DNA from: Phoebastria nigripes
Lineage: Eukaryota > Chordata > Aves > Procellariiformes > Diomedeidae
NCBI GenBank assembly: GCA_035582835.1
Contig: JAYKAV010000678.1
Location: 62,001 to 126,000 of the forward strand
DNA: 64,000 nucleotides
Direction: 5' to 3'
Shown: positions 1-8,929 of the stretch, in pieces
Layout of the letters: every line of letters begins with the position of its first letter
Position numbering within the stretch: the first letter of the stretch is position 1
Notes under the pieces: generated by a model
Told to the model about the DNA's origin: nothing
What the model saw: only the letters and a program-made list of their open reading frames with translations
Database searches by the model: none
Made by a program: the position numbers and the translations under genes

Positions 1-423
1 GTTTGTGCCCATTGTCTCTTGTCCTGTCACTGGGCTCCACTGGAAAGAGCCTGGCTCCATCCTNCCTTCAGGTATTTGTACACGTTAATGAGATCCCCCC
101 TGAGCCTTCTCTTCTCTAGGCTGAACAGTCCCAGTTCTTTTAGCCTTTCCTCACAGGAGAAATGCTCCAGTCCCTTCATCCTCTTTGTATGATGTATGTC
201 CATGTCTCTCTTGTACAGGAAGCCCAGAACTGGACACACCATGCTAGGTGTGGCCTCACCAGTGCTGAGCAGAGGGGAAGGATCTCCTCTCTCAGCCTGC
301 TGGCAACACTCCTCCTAATGCAGCCCANGGTACCATTTGCCGCCTTTGCCACAAGGGCACATTGCTGGCTCATGCTCAAGCTGGTGTCCACCAAGACCCT
401 CAGCTGCTTTCCAGCTGGGCAAC

Positions 424-447
424 CCCCAGCATATATTGGTGCATGGA
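424..447. repeat. 24-bp tandem duplication, first copy (split by LTR)
   Basis: The 20-mer ccccagcatatattggtgca occurs at 424-443 and again, identically, at 1,022-1,041 just beyond the LTR. Removing the LTR and one 5-bp target copy leaves two copies 24 bp apart, so the CR1 target already carried a tandem duplication when the LTR inserted. Confidence 0.8.
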
Positions 448-452
448 CCCCA
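448..452. repeat. Target-site duplication CCCCA, left
   Basis: Five bases directly before the LTR's terminal TG, repeated exactly after its terminal CA at 1,022-1,026. Confidence 0.85.
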
Positions 453-580
453 TGTCGTGGTTTAACCCTGGCAGCACCTAAACACCACGCAGTCGCTCAC
501 TCACCCCCCCACTCTGGTGGGATGGGGGAGAGAATCGGGAGGGCACGAGTAGGAAAACTCACGGGTTGAGATAAAAACAG

Positions 581-586
581 TTTAAT
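581..586 (-). terminator. Putative LTR polyadenylation signal ATTAAA
   Basis: TTTAAT on the plus strand reads ATTAAA on the minus strand, about 170 bases downstream of the LTR TATA box, as expected near the R/U5 boundary. The assignment rests on position and hexamer only. Confidence 0.45.
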
Positions 587-757
587 AATTGAAATAAAAC
601 AAAGTAGAACAGTAATAATAACAGTGGTAACAACAACAACAATAGGATATACAAAACAGGCGATGCACAATGCAATTGCTCACCACCCGCTGAGCCGACG
701 CGTGCCCGAAAAACGCGCGAGCCCGTCCCGGGACCCAGAGCCCCCACACACACTTAG

Positions 758-803
758 TTTTTATACTGAGCATGACGTCACATGGTATGGAATACCCCAT
801 TGG
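758..803 (-). promoter_or_regulatory. LTR U3 core promoter: CCAAT, CRE, TATA
   Basis: Read on the minus strand the order is CCAAT (799-803), palindromic CRE TGACGTCA (773-780) and TATAAAAA (758-765). The spacing fits a pol II core promoter with a CREB/ATF site just upstream of the TATA box. All three motifs are exact, so the LTR may have kept promoter potential. Activity is not shown by sequence. Confidence 0.75.
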
Positions 804-1021
804 CCAGCTGGGTCAACCGCCCCGGCTATGCTCCCCCCACCAGCTTCCCACGCACCTGGCAGGGCATGGGAGGCCGAAAAGTGCCCGGTGCAAGCACCAC
901 CCAGCAGCACACAAAACATCAATGGGCCATCAACGCTCCTATTNTACCAAACCCAAAACACAGCACACACCCCCCAGCTACTGGGAAGAAAGTTAACTCT
1001 GTCCCAGCCGGAACCAGGACA

Positions 1022-1066
1022 CCCCAGCATATATTGGTGCAGACATCCTCAATAACAAATCCTTTC
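1022..1066 (-). mobile_element. CR1 fragment, continuation beyond the LTR
   Basis: Starts with the right-hand CCCCA target copy and the second 20-bp repeat copy, continuing the minus-strand CR1 interrupted at 452. The match becomes unclear near 1,066, which I take as the 5'-truncated end of this copy. Confidence 0.55.
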
Positions 1067-1194
1067 TGGTAATTTTAAATAAACTGTGCATCTTTTCTAC
1101 TGCAAGGGACAATCACAGCAGAACACAGCTCTTTTGCAATACATCATTACCCCTTAGCTTTTCTGACATCACTGCACCTCCCTTTTGGAGAGGG

Positions 1195-1480
1195 ACATGC
1201 TTATCTCTTCTCCCTCGTTTCCAGTGACAGGATGCATGGGAATGGTTCAAAGCTGCATCAGGGGAGGTTCACATTAGATATTAGAAAACATTTCTTTAGA
1301 GAGAGGGTGGTCAAGCACTGGAACAGGCTTCCTAGAGAGGTGGTCGATGCCCCAAGCCTGTCAGTGTTTAAGAGGCATTTGGACAATGCCCTTAATAACA
1401 TGCTTTAAGTTTTGGTCAGCTCTGAAGTGGTCAGGCAGTTGGACTAGATGATCGTTGTAGGTCTGGAACTAAACTATTGT
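1195..1480 (+). mobile_element. CR1 LINE 3' end, plus strand
   Basis: Encodes and then leaves the end of ORF2: the bases for the [24 protein letters not shown] motif are recognisable around 1,285-1,345, followed by the CR1 3' UTR with the diagnostic string ttggactagatgatc near 1,439. It is 5'-truncated, like most CR1 copies. It lies back-to-back with the minus-strand CR1 on its left, both 5' ends facing each other. Confidence 0.9.
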
Positions 1481-1552
1481 ATGGTATGGTATGGTATGGT
1501 ATGGTATGGTATTCTATTCTATTCTATTCTATTCTATTCTATTCTATTCTAT
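1481..1552. repeat. Compound pentanucleotide microsatellite (ATGGT)6(ATTCT)8
   Basis: Six perfect ATGGT units (1,481-1,510) are followed without a break by eight perfect ATTCT units (1,511-1,550). They sit exactly where the CR1 3' tail should be. CR1 tails normally consist of a few 8-bp ATTCTATG-type units, so the tail has been replaced by or has expanded into two pentamer arrays. Confidence 0.95.
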
Positions 1553-4049
1553 CCCCCGTAACTCTATGACTTTATAATGCTTTGCAGTAACTACAACAAT
1601 TTAAGAAAAATTGTTCTTCTACATGCTAACAACTGTGCAATCCAGGTAAAAGACATCACTGAAGCAAAGTTCTGCTTAGGTGACACCTGTCATTGGATCA
1701 TGGTTACATTCCATGCTGAGAAGGCTTGATAATGGAAATCGAAGTCCAATCTGAAGGTAAAAAAGAATCTGGGATGAGTAGCTGAAAATGTGGGATGACT
1801 GAAGGCTGCATAAATTCATCAGAATGTGCTATGATATGGCAATTAAAAGGAATGTAGTTTCTCAGATTATTCAAGCAGAAGTTGATGATTATTTTACAGT
1901 ATTAGTGGAAGTATACCACTAGAATCAGCATTTTCCATGGGAAGCATTTTTTCTTTTGCATGAAGATCTATTTATGTATTTGCTGAATTATTTCATAAAT
2001 TATATTTTCCTTGCAGAAATACTCAGCATGGACATCTGCAGGCTGAGAAGAAAGAACAATGATGTATGCCAAAAATCTTTTTAAAACGTAAGCTGTAAAC
2101 ACTCTACTACGTTTGCTTGGACCATGAAATGAAAACAGATTGGTCAGATAGTAACTAAGAGCAACATTTGCAGCTGCTAGAGGTAACAGGAGTAGAGGAA
2201 GTTTGAACACTAATAATTCTTAACCTGAACTGTGTACGAAAGAGAATATAATCTGTATCAAGGAAATCTTGGAGTTTTCTTATTTAACCATGAAGGATGG
2301 TGTACAGTTTCACATTTTCTTCTCTGAATTTGGATGCCATAAGTTTCATTGTTTTCTCTCTCAGTTCAAAATATTACAGAGATTGAGATTATTGTACAGA
2401 ATTTTGTTTCCTCCACCATGTTTTGACCATGAAATGGTAGGGATGCAGTAGACTTCACTAATAACACCTCTTATCAGCACCGTATTTTAACAGTAAGAAA
2501 TTGTTAAAGTTTTAAATGTAATGTATGTAATGTATTGTCATGAAAGTAAATTAACACTATTGAAGGCAAAGATAACATCCCACAGGAATCTGTGCATGCC
2601 ATATGCAGCACAGCTCCCAGAATGATTTTCCATGAATCTGTCTGACATGCTTTCTACTTGTGAAACATGTATCACTGAAAAGGAAGTAATAAAAATGTAT
2701 TAGTCTATGTGATTTCTAAGCAGTAATTCCTAATATTGTATGTACAGTGCTACCAATACAGTAAGTTCTCCTGCCTTTGACATCTGTATTTGGAATTTAT
2801 CTCAGAACAAAGCATTTTAAGAACTCTATCTACATAACCTGTTGCTTATTTACTATGTAAAAAACCCTATTAAATACTTTTCCTTTCCCAATGGATGACT
2901 ATCTGTAGCAACACCCTGGATTGGCATGCCAAGGCATATAGGACAATCATGTGCCACAATTATAATCTCTAATTCCATGTCAAGCATTGATACACAGCAT
3001 TTTACAACAGTAGATTTTAGTCCGGATGCCTGTATTTTATTCATGTGCATATAGATCAGTTCTACACCCAATATTCTTTTGCCTGGCATGTAGCTGGCAT
3101 ATAGCTTATTTCTTCCACATTGCCTTGAATGTATTGTATATTTGTCCTTTGCTGTAACGAGTGAGTCAGATACTTTCATGTCTCGCCACAGATACAGTAA
3201 ATGAATAAATGTCATTATATTAAATCAGTTAGAAATCTGATCCCGATCTTTGAAAACAGAACTTGAGATATAGGCATGTGTCTATTTGAGGACATTAAAT
3301 TTACTGCACAGGCTCCCAGCAGTTGGTCATAGACACAAGTTAATCTGTGTTTCTTATTCCATGCCCTAATTCAGCAAAGCACTTAACCAAAGTGCTTGAT
3401 CTTAAACAAATACTTAAGTCTTTTCCTGTCAGAGATGTTTTTTTCAAATGAGTGTCCCATTTCATCAAAGTAATGATATTCTCTAAACCCAAAAAATAAG
3501 CTAGAAGTTTGTCAGTCTAGATTTTCTGCTGGAACTCAGCACATGACTTTGTATATAAGATGGATCTCTTCTGGGAAGCTTTAGGACAACAGCGCAAAGC
3601 AGCTGCCAACAAGCTGTATCAGCCATCCTTTACCACTAAGCACCTGAAGAAAAATAATCACCTGCCTCAGTTTAAAATGAAAGACAGTGTGGCCCAAATA
3701 ATGAAAGAAGTAAATGTCTCATTTTGCCAGACAAGACTAAAATAATCTAGGGCTAATCTAAAGCTGCCCAGGGCATAACTCAGTCATCAGCCTTTGTATG
3801 TTTTGGAACCCACTTTCTTAATTGAGAACATTTGTACTGTCATATAACTTCTCTCTTGTATGCAACAAACAGAGCCTGTTTTATCATGACAAATAGAGGA
3901 GAAATTCTGTCTTGGAACTTACCAGGACAGAGTTTTGTTTTATTGTAGATATGTTTGTATGCCATGCTAATAATCACTAAGCACATTTGTTATGTGATTA
4001 CATTCTTAGTATGAAATAGAATGTCTTGTTTTGTACGATTTGGAGATGG
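1553..4049. other. AT-rich intergenic DNA
   Basis: I see no supported gene. The longest open frame, minus strand 2,853-3,215, has ordinary intergenic composition. A possible old interspersed-repeat remnant lies at 3,362-3,440. The rest shows no recognisable feature. Confidence 0.6.
3362..3440. repeat. Possible ancient amniote repeat remnant
   Basis: The string attcagcaaagcacttaa followed by further 'acttaa' and 'gcttga' echoes resembles an old, palindromic interspersed repeat seen in birds and turtles. I cannot assign a family and the copy is degraded. Confidence 0.35.
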
Positions 4050-4372
4050 TCACTTAAAGAGCGGCTACGAAGAGGACAGAGGCTCTCTCTTCATAAGGAG
4101 CCACATGGAGAAGACAAGGGGCAATGGTTACAAGTTGCACTGAGGGAGGTTTCATCTTCACATAAGAAAGAAATTTTTTACAGTGAGAACAATCGTTCAC
4201 TAGAACAACCTCCCTAGGGACGTGGTGGAGTCTCCATTGCTGGAGGTTTTCAAGACATAATTGGACGGGGTTCTCGATAACCTCATCCCGGCTCCCTTTC
4301 CCACGAATAGTTGGACCAGATGATCTTTCGAGGTCCCTTCCAACCTGGGCTCTTCTGTGATTCTATGATTAG
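4050..4372 (+). mobile_element. CR1 LINE 3' end, plus strand
   Basis: A 5'-truncated CR1 covering the last part of ORF2 and the 3' UTR. Diagnostic pieces are agaaattttttacagtgag, ggacgtggtggagtctcc, ttggaccagatgatctttcg and the closing tctgtgattctatgatt. It belongs to a different subfamily from the copy at 1,195 (ACCAGATGATC against ACTAGATGATC) and looks relatively little decayed. Confidence 0.95.
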
Positions 4373-4953
4373 AAAGAATTAACACAAACTTGTAAATTGC
4401 TAGAGAGCGGGTATCTCCTCTTTCTTTGTATAATGACTAAGGATTTATAAATTTAGAACTTGCACATGCTCTTATTTCAGTGCTCTCTTGTAAAGAATAC
4501 CATACACTGAAGGTGTCTAGGCATCACTGTATAATTTGATGTGTGTCTGCCACTTGCATAGAAACTTTCCACAACCACAATATACCATTGATTCTGAACT
4601 GTGACCCATAGTGCAGAAAGACTAATCTATAATTACAAAACTTGGTACATAGTTAGATTTGACACAATGCTTATTGCATTATTGTCTGATCTCTTCATAC
4701 ATGGACCTATTTATGCACTCCTAGTTTAAGGTCAAAATGACTCTCTAAATGAGTAAAATAATTATCTAAATACTGATTCTATTTGTACTTTTGAAATCCA
4801 CTTGATACTCCATTTGGTTTTATTGCTGAAGTTCAGTTGTTACAAGATAGGGAGTTGAAAAAATTTCTCTTTTGGACTTTTTTCCTCTTCCTCAAAACTT
4901 TACTATGTTTCTTTTTATTTAAAATACAAATTAAAAAACACTGTCATATATTC
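4373..4953. other. AT-rich intergenic DNA
   Basis: Featureless AT-rich sequence between the CR1 3' end and the GC-rich block. I found no gene or repeat. Confidence 0.55.
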
Positions 4954-5344
4954 TGTCAGGGCCCCGATGGCACTGACAGGGCTTAGCAGCCCTGCCCAGC
5001 CTCCCCCAGGGCCTCCCCCAGCCGTGCACAGGGCCCAGGACCCCATGGCAGCCCCCGGGGCTGTCAGCCCCTGACCCAGCGACGCCGCAGTAGGGCTGGT
5101 GTAGGCTGGTCTCCAGCTCCCCGCAGCCCTGCCTGGCCCCTGGGCTGATGTCCCAGCCTGGCCCTGCCCATCCCAGTCCCCACCAGGTCCCTGATCCCAG
5201 GACTGGGGCTGCCCCCAGCTGCCCACCCCCACCCCGGCTGCCCTGCTCCTGGCTGGGGTGGTGGGACCCGGGCCCTGGCTGCCAGGCCCTGCCCTGCTGC
5301 CTCGGAGTGCCCAGGGAGCATCAGAACCTGCCTGCACCCTGATA
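4954..5344. repeat. GC-rich block, candidate LTR-like or other unassigned interspersed repeat
   Basis: About 390 bp of very GC-rich, CCCAG/CTGCC-rich sequence with sharp edges inside AT-rich DNA. It opens with TGTCAGGG and closes with CCCTGATACA, an imperfect terminal inverted repeat with TG...CA ends. Short ATTC matches flank both edges, a possible 4-bp target duplication. These features suggest an inserted element, perhaps a solo LTR or a non-autonomous element. CpGs are few, so it is not a typical CpG-island promoter. The open frames seen through it on both strands follow from its low-complexity composition. The family is not assigned. Confidence 0.5.
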
Positions 5345-5512
5345 CATTCTCCATGTTTGTTTAAAGTATGCTTTGTAGTTTGTCCCTGTTAAATAAATAC
5401 AAAATGTCTACCATAATTTAATTTATATGAATGAATTTTCATTCTATTTTCCAAGGAAAAGAGAGAGATTTCGAGTCATAGTAATTTAAATGCTGTAGAG
5501 GGATTCTTAGAA

Positions 5513-5731
5513 ACCAAATCCACGGCATTTTGTTGGGTCTGTGATGGAAATAAATTGCTGCTCTGTGTTAATAGCCTTTCTATATAACTTTGCTAACTGC
5601 TTCCAGCTCCTCGTCCTGTCTTGCAGTGCCATGAGGGCTTTGTACTTCCAAAAGGACTGCGCAGGGCTGCTCCGACAATAGTCTGAGCACACGCTGCCCA
5701 GAGGTGCTCTGTGCTCAGGGTGGCTTTTCAC
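5513..5731 (-). CDS. Putative 3'-terminal coding exon, unidentified protein
   Basis: On the minus strand a frame stays open for about 73 codons and ends at a TAA (5,513-5,515). The second half, including ALMALQDRTRSWKQLAKLYR and ending in TKCRGFGF, has balanced, protein-like composition rich in K, R, Q and L. The segment holds several CpGs (for example near 5,522, 5,610, 5,659, 5,671 and 5,690) within CpG-poor surroundings, as expected of exonic sequence. No in-frame ATG start is present, so it would be an internal or terminal exon. Possible acceptors are AG dinucleotides around 5,740, but none has a strong pyrimidine tract. I do not recognise the protein. It could belong with the candidate exon at 7,624-7,822 on the same strand. 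Chance remains a real alternative. Confidence 0.28.
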
Positions 5732-7623
5732 TGTGGTTAGAGCTGACTGCAGTCACTACAGTTAAGCTGTTTTGGTTTTTTTTCCCTTGATACTGCATAG
5801 CCTGTCATCGCAAATAAAATGACACTGCATCCAAGCCTCAGGAAGACAAAGTTCAGTCACAAAGGTGGGAATGTAACAGTTCTCAGAACAATCTTTTTTA
5901 ACAGCGTAAAAGTGTATTTGTTTACACAGTACACAGTAAGCCAAAGCAAAGGTAAACATACGCTCCAGACCACGCTGCAAACAAAGGCAAAAGTTCATTA
6001 TCAGGCCACAAACACTCATATGTGCACATACTACAACCTTGTTTTTAAAAAGGTTTTAGGAAACCAAAAAATAAATTATTCAGAAAAAATTACATGATTT
6101 ATTTCTGTTTTTAAATACAGTTTTATCCTGTACATAAATTTGCACTATAATCCCTGCTACAAGACTTCTATAATTGCTTTAACCATTCAAATGACATTTA
6201 CTATCAGATTTATTTTTGGGGAAGACTCAATTTCTGAGAAAAAGAATAGAAAGTACTGTCTGTCTGCCCCAGCCCCGCCCCTCCCCTCCCTCCCCCTCAC
6301 CCCCAATAAAGTTTATAATCTGTCTGCTGAGGAGCTCTAGTCACGTAGAGTTTAGAGAAGGAATCTATCATTTTTTGCAAGCAGTGGCAATTTATAAGCT
6401 TTCAGAAGCAGCCACAATCAGCATATGCTCAGTACAGACTTCTTAAAGATGACTGAAGTTAGAGCTGTCTAACTAACTAGCTAACTAACTTTTCAGACCT
6501 GGCAAGTATCTCAGTAAAGAGTATATTCAAGTTTTGGGCCAAGCAACACTTCTCCTTTTGCATTTCTAGAGCCAGGAACTGAAGGTGAATGTTGGATGTC
6601 TGTCCCATGCTGTCAGATGCCTCTCCCTGTATAAGCCAGACAAAGAGAAGTGGTCAAAATGGAACCCACTACAAGGAAGATGAAAAGAAAACAACATTAC
6701 AGAAGCCAGACAGAAAACAAGGTGAAGAGAAAGGGGGTTGGATAGCGATATGCAGACTTTGGAAGAAGACATCAGTCAGAGATGCAAGGGAGTTGCTTTC
6801 TGAGTTTATAAGGTAATTAGGCAGCAGCAGAGAAGGTGAAAGTCTACAGATGAAGAGATAGACAGCTGTTTAGAGGCATGCATAAAAGAGGAATGAATAA
6901 AACTTGAAGCCAGAATGAGTAGGATTAGATGAAAGCAAAATGAAGCGGGAGGTAGTAGATTATAGAGTAGAAGGGTGTCTCCAAAAAAGAAACTTGGTAT
7001 TTCTGTGCCCTTTGTCTTTGTATTTTTCTATCCCCTGTAAACAGCATGAAACCTGTTAGCAAAAAAATATATTGCAGCCCTTTAAAATCTTGTGCAGAAT
7101 AGCACACTAATCCTGGACAATTTAACCTGTTAATTCTAGTGTTAGGTCTGTGGTGTGCATGTAGTGGGCCAAAGATTGCTGATGGCACAACTCATGTTCC
7201 ACCTGATGGATTTTTGTATTGGCAGATGTAGGTTTTCAAAACTGCATGAAAGTAGCTCAAGATAACCCCCATTAAAATAGCATTGTGTGCAAAGTTAAGT
7301 ACTTACAAATTATGAACAAAGGAGAACTTTCCTTCTGCAATCTGAATTCATTATCCTACAGTAGCCACGTCACAATGCAACTGCATTCCAGGTTAATGGG
7401 CTACTTTTTCTCCAAGACCTTGATTCATTCAATGAACAGGATTGACGATGGTCAGGGCATTAAATAGAGCTGTGCTTTTAAGCAGGCCATTGCTAATGCA
7501 ATCTCTCTTTCAGATAACACAGAATTGGGACCAGGATGAAGAAGCAGTATGGAGGACTCCTACTCCAGTGCTGGCCTCATCGCCTTCTATTTCCAGTTAT
7601 CCCATCCCAGTCGCTCTTCTGAC
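5732..7623. other. AT-rich non-coding DNA between the two candidate exons
   Basis: Contains a short C-rich stretch near 6,265-6,305 and an (ACTA/CTAA) run near 6,465-6,490. Otherwise I see no repeat or gene. If the two minus-strand exon candidates are real, this is their intron. Confidence 0.5.
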
Positions 7624-7822
7624 CTGTTATTTCTTTCCTCTTTCCAGTTCTGCTGTCCATCAGCACCCAATTCCTTCTTCAGGAATTCCATTAAGGCACA
7701 ACAGAGCCCCTCTCGAGTCTCCTGGGTCAGCGAGGGCGAGATGCCATTTAGATGGTAAAGGCATAACTCCAAAACAAAGGCCAGTTTCCTGTTGAATACT
7801 AAGTCACCAATGCACAGTCTTG
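7624..7822 (-). CDS. Putative internal coding exon, unidentified protein
   Basis: A 199-bp minus-strand segment is bounded by an acceptor-like TTCTTTTTGTCAG (AG at 7,824-7,823) and a donor-like AACAG|GTCAGA (GT at 7,623-7,622). It is open throughout in one frame (2 + 65 codons + 2). The translation includes KLAFVLELCLYHLNGISPSL and CCALMEFLKKEL, which look like amphipathic helices of a helical-repeat protein. Three CpGs cluster around 7,713-7,740 in otherwise CpG-depleted DNA, which favours a conserved exon. There is no ATG at its start, consistent with an internal exon. I do not recognise the family. The neighbouring candidate exon at 5.5 kb lies downstream on the same strand and could be the last exon of the same gene. 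Confidence 0.35.
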
Positions 7823-8762
7823 CTGACAAAAAGAATTATCAGAATTTTTTTTAGCGTCCAGTGTGATTTTTCTTGGTCTTATTCTCAAAAACAGGATAAT
7901 TTTGTCAAAAAAGAAAAAAAATCTATTCTGAGGTAATAGAAAATACCATTTTGCAGTATATAAGCTTAAAAAAGTTAAACACAACCAAAATACTGTCAAG
8001 TTCTATTTTCTGACACACTTAGCTGTATGTAGATCTACCTGTCCTGCCAATAGTGGAAATATTTTACTTTTTTTCTTTTTTTTGACTGCAGACATCTTGG
8101 TGTGAGGATACATGTCCATATTCTGCACCCCATTAAGTGACACTAGAAATTTTCAGTACTCATAAGCATAATGATTAGTACTAAAAAGAAGACATATTCC
8201 TTATTCATATGTTTAGTAAAGAATTTAATGCTATTACAACAAAGTTAAGTCTCAGATTTTCTGTTCTACAGAATTAATCAGTTCATACACCCTGAAATCA
8301 CAGAAAAAAAATGTTATACTGAGGCTAAAAATATTACGGTAGATGTGGAAACATGGCCTAATAATCTAAGCCTCTGACTTTAAGTATAAACATTAATTTC
8401 TATATCTTACTACTTTTAATGCTGGAATAACACTACACTGCAAAATCTGATTAAAACTGATAAGTCTCCTTTGCCCCAGCTTTTAATTAATTTATTTTAC
8501 AAATATGCATTGCTTACTGCTGAGTTTGGTGAGAATCATTCTAGCAAAAATAAGAAAAAAGTACATGTTAATTCACTAGTCTCTGTGATATTTATTTTCT
8601 GTCCAATATAAACTTCCCAACTCAGAAATTGTGCTACCTGTGGTACAGGGCCAACAGGAGCCTTTCATCTCATACAGCAGTCCCATATTTATTTATGGGA
8701 CCAGTGCTGCTTTCTCAGAAGAAGTCATGTAACACTTAGGTATTCTTCATCAAAGAAGAATA
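7823..8762. other. AT-rich non-coding DNA
   Basis: No recognisable gene or repeat up to the 5' edge of the long CR1. Short poly-A/T runs near 7,845 and 7,910 only. Confidence 0.5.
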
Positions 8763-8929
8763 CGGCTCCGCGGCTGGTGTCACCACCACAGTTTTGGGGG
8801 TTTTGATAATGGGATGGTCTACACAGCACCAGGCCTGCTGGTGTTGGATGGGATTCACCTTTCTCAAAGGGGGAAGAGGGTCTTTGCTCACAAGCTAGTG
8901 GGGCTCATTGACAGAGCTTTAAACTAGAC

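Larger units (their letters stand above)
1..452 (-). mobile_element. CR1 LINE fragment, minus strand, first part
   Basis: On the minus strand this reads as the C-terminal part of CR1 ORF2 and the start of the 3' region. The minus-strand reading encodes stretches such as [19 protein letters not shown] and [20 protein letters not shown], which are hallmarks of the CR1 ORF2 C terminus. The copy has stop codons and lacks a few bases compared with the sister copy at 13,874-14,463, for example around base 64 where there is also an N. The 3' tail lies before the window start. The element continues after the inserted LTR at 1,022. It is non-functional. Confidence 0.93.
453..1021 (-). mobile_element. 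Solo LTR of an avian endogenous retrovirus (probably ERVL-like)
   Basis: A 569-bp element begins with TG (453) and ends with CA (1,021) on the plus strand. It is flanked by the 5-bp direct repeat CCCCA at 448-452 and 1,022-1,026. Orientation is minus, because the promoter signals read in that direction: ATTGG (CCAAT reversed) at 799-803, a perfect CRE TGACGTCA at 773-780, TATAAAAA at 758-765, then ATTAAA at 581-586 as a likely polyadenylation signal. Its ends resemble a widespread bird LTR family that I recognise. No internal retroviral sequence flanks it, so it is a solo LTR left by recombination between two LTRs. A 5-bp target duplication fits ERVL better than gammaretroviruses (4 bp), but the class assignment is an inference. 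Confidence 0.9.

Noticed and set aside
2853..3215. 120-codon minus-strand ATG frame
   Set aside because: Ordinary AT-rich intergenic composition; a few frames of this length are expected by chance in 64 kb, and no domain or splice sites are visible.
4915..5342. Pro/Gly/Ala-rich open frames on both strands
   Set aside because: By-product of the GC-rich repeat block; no codon bias or motif.
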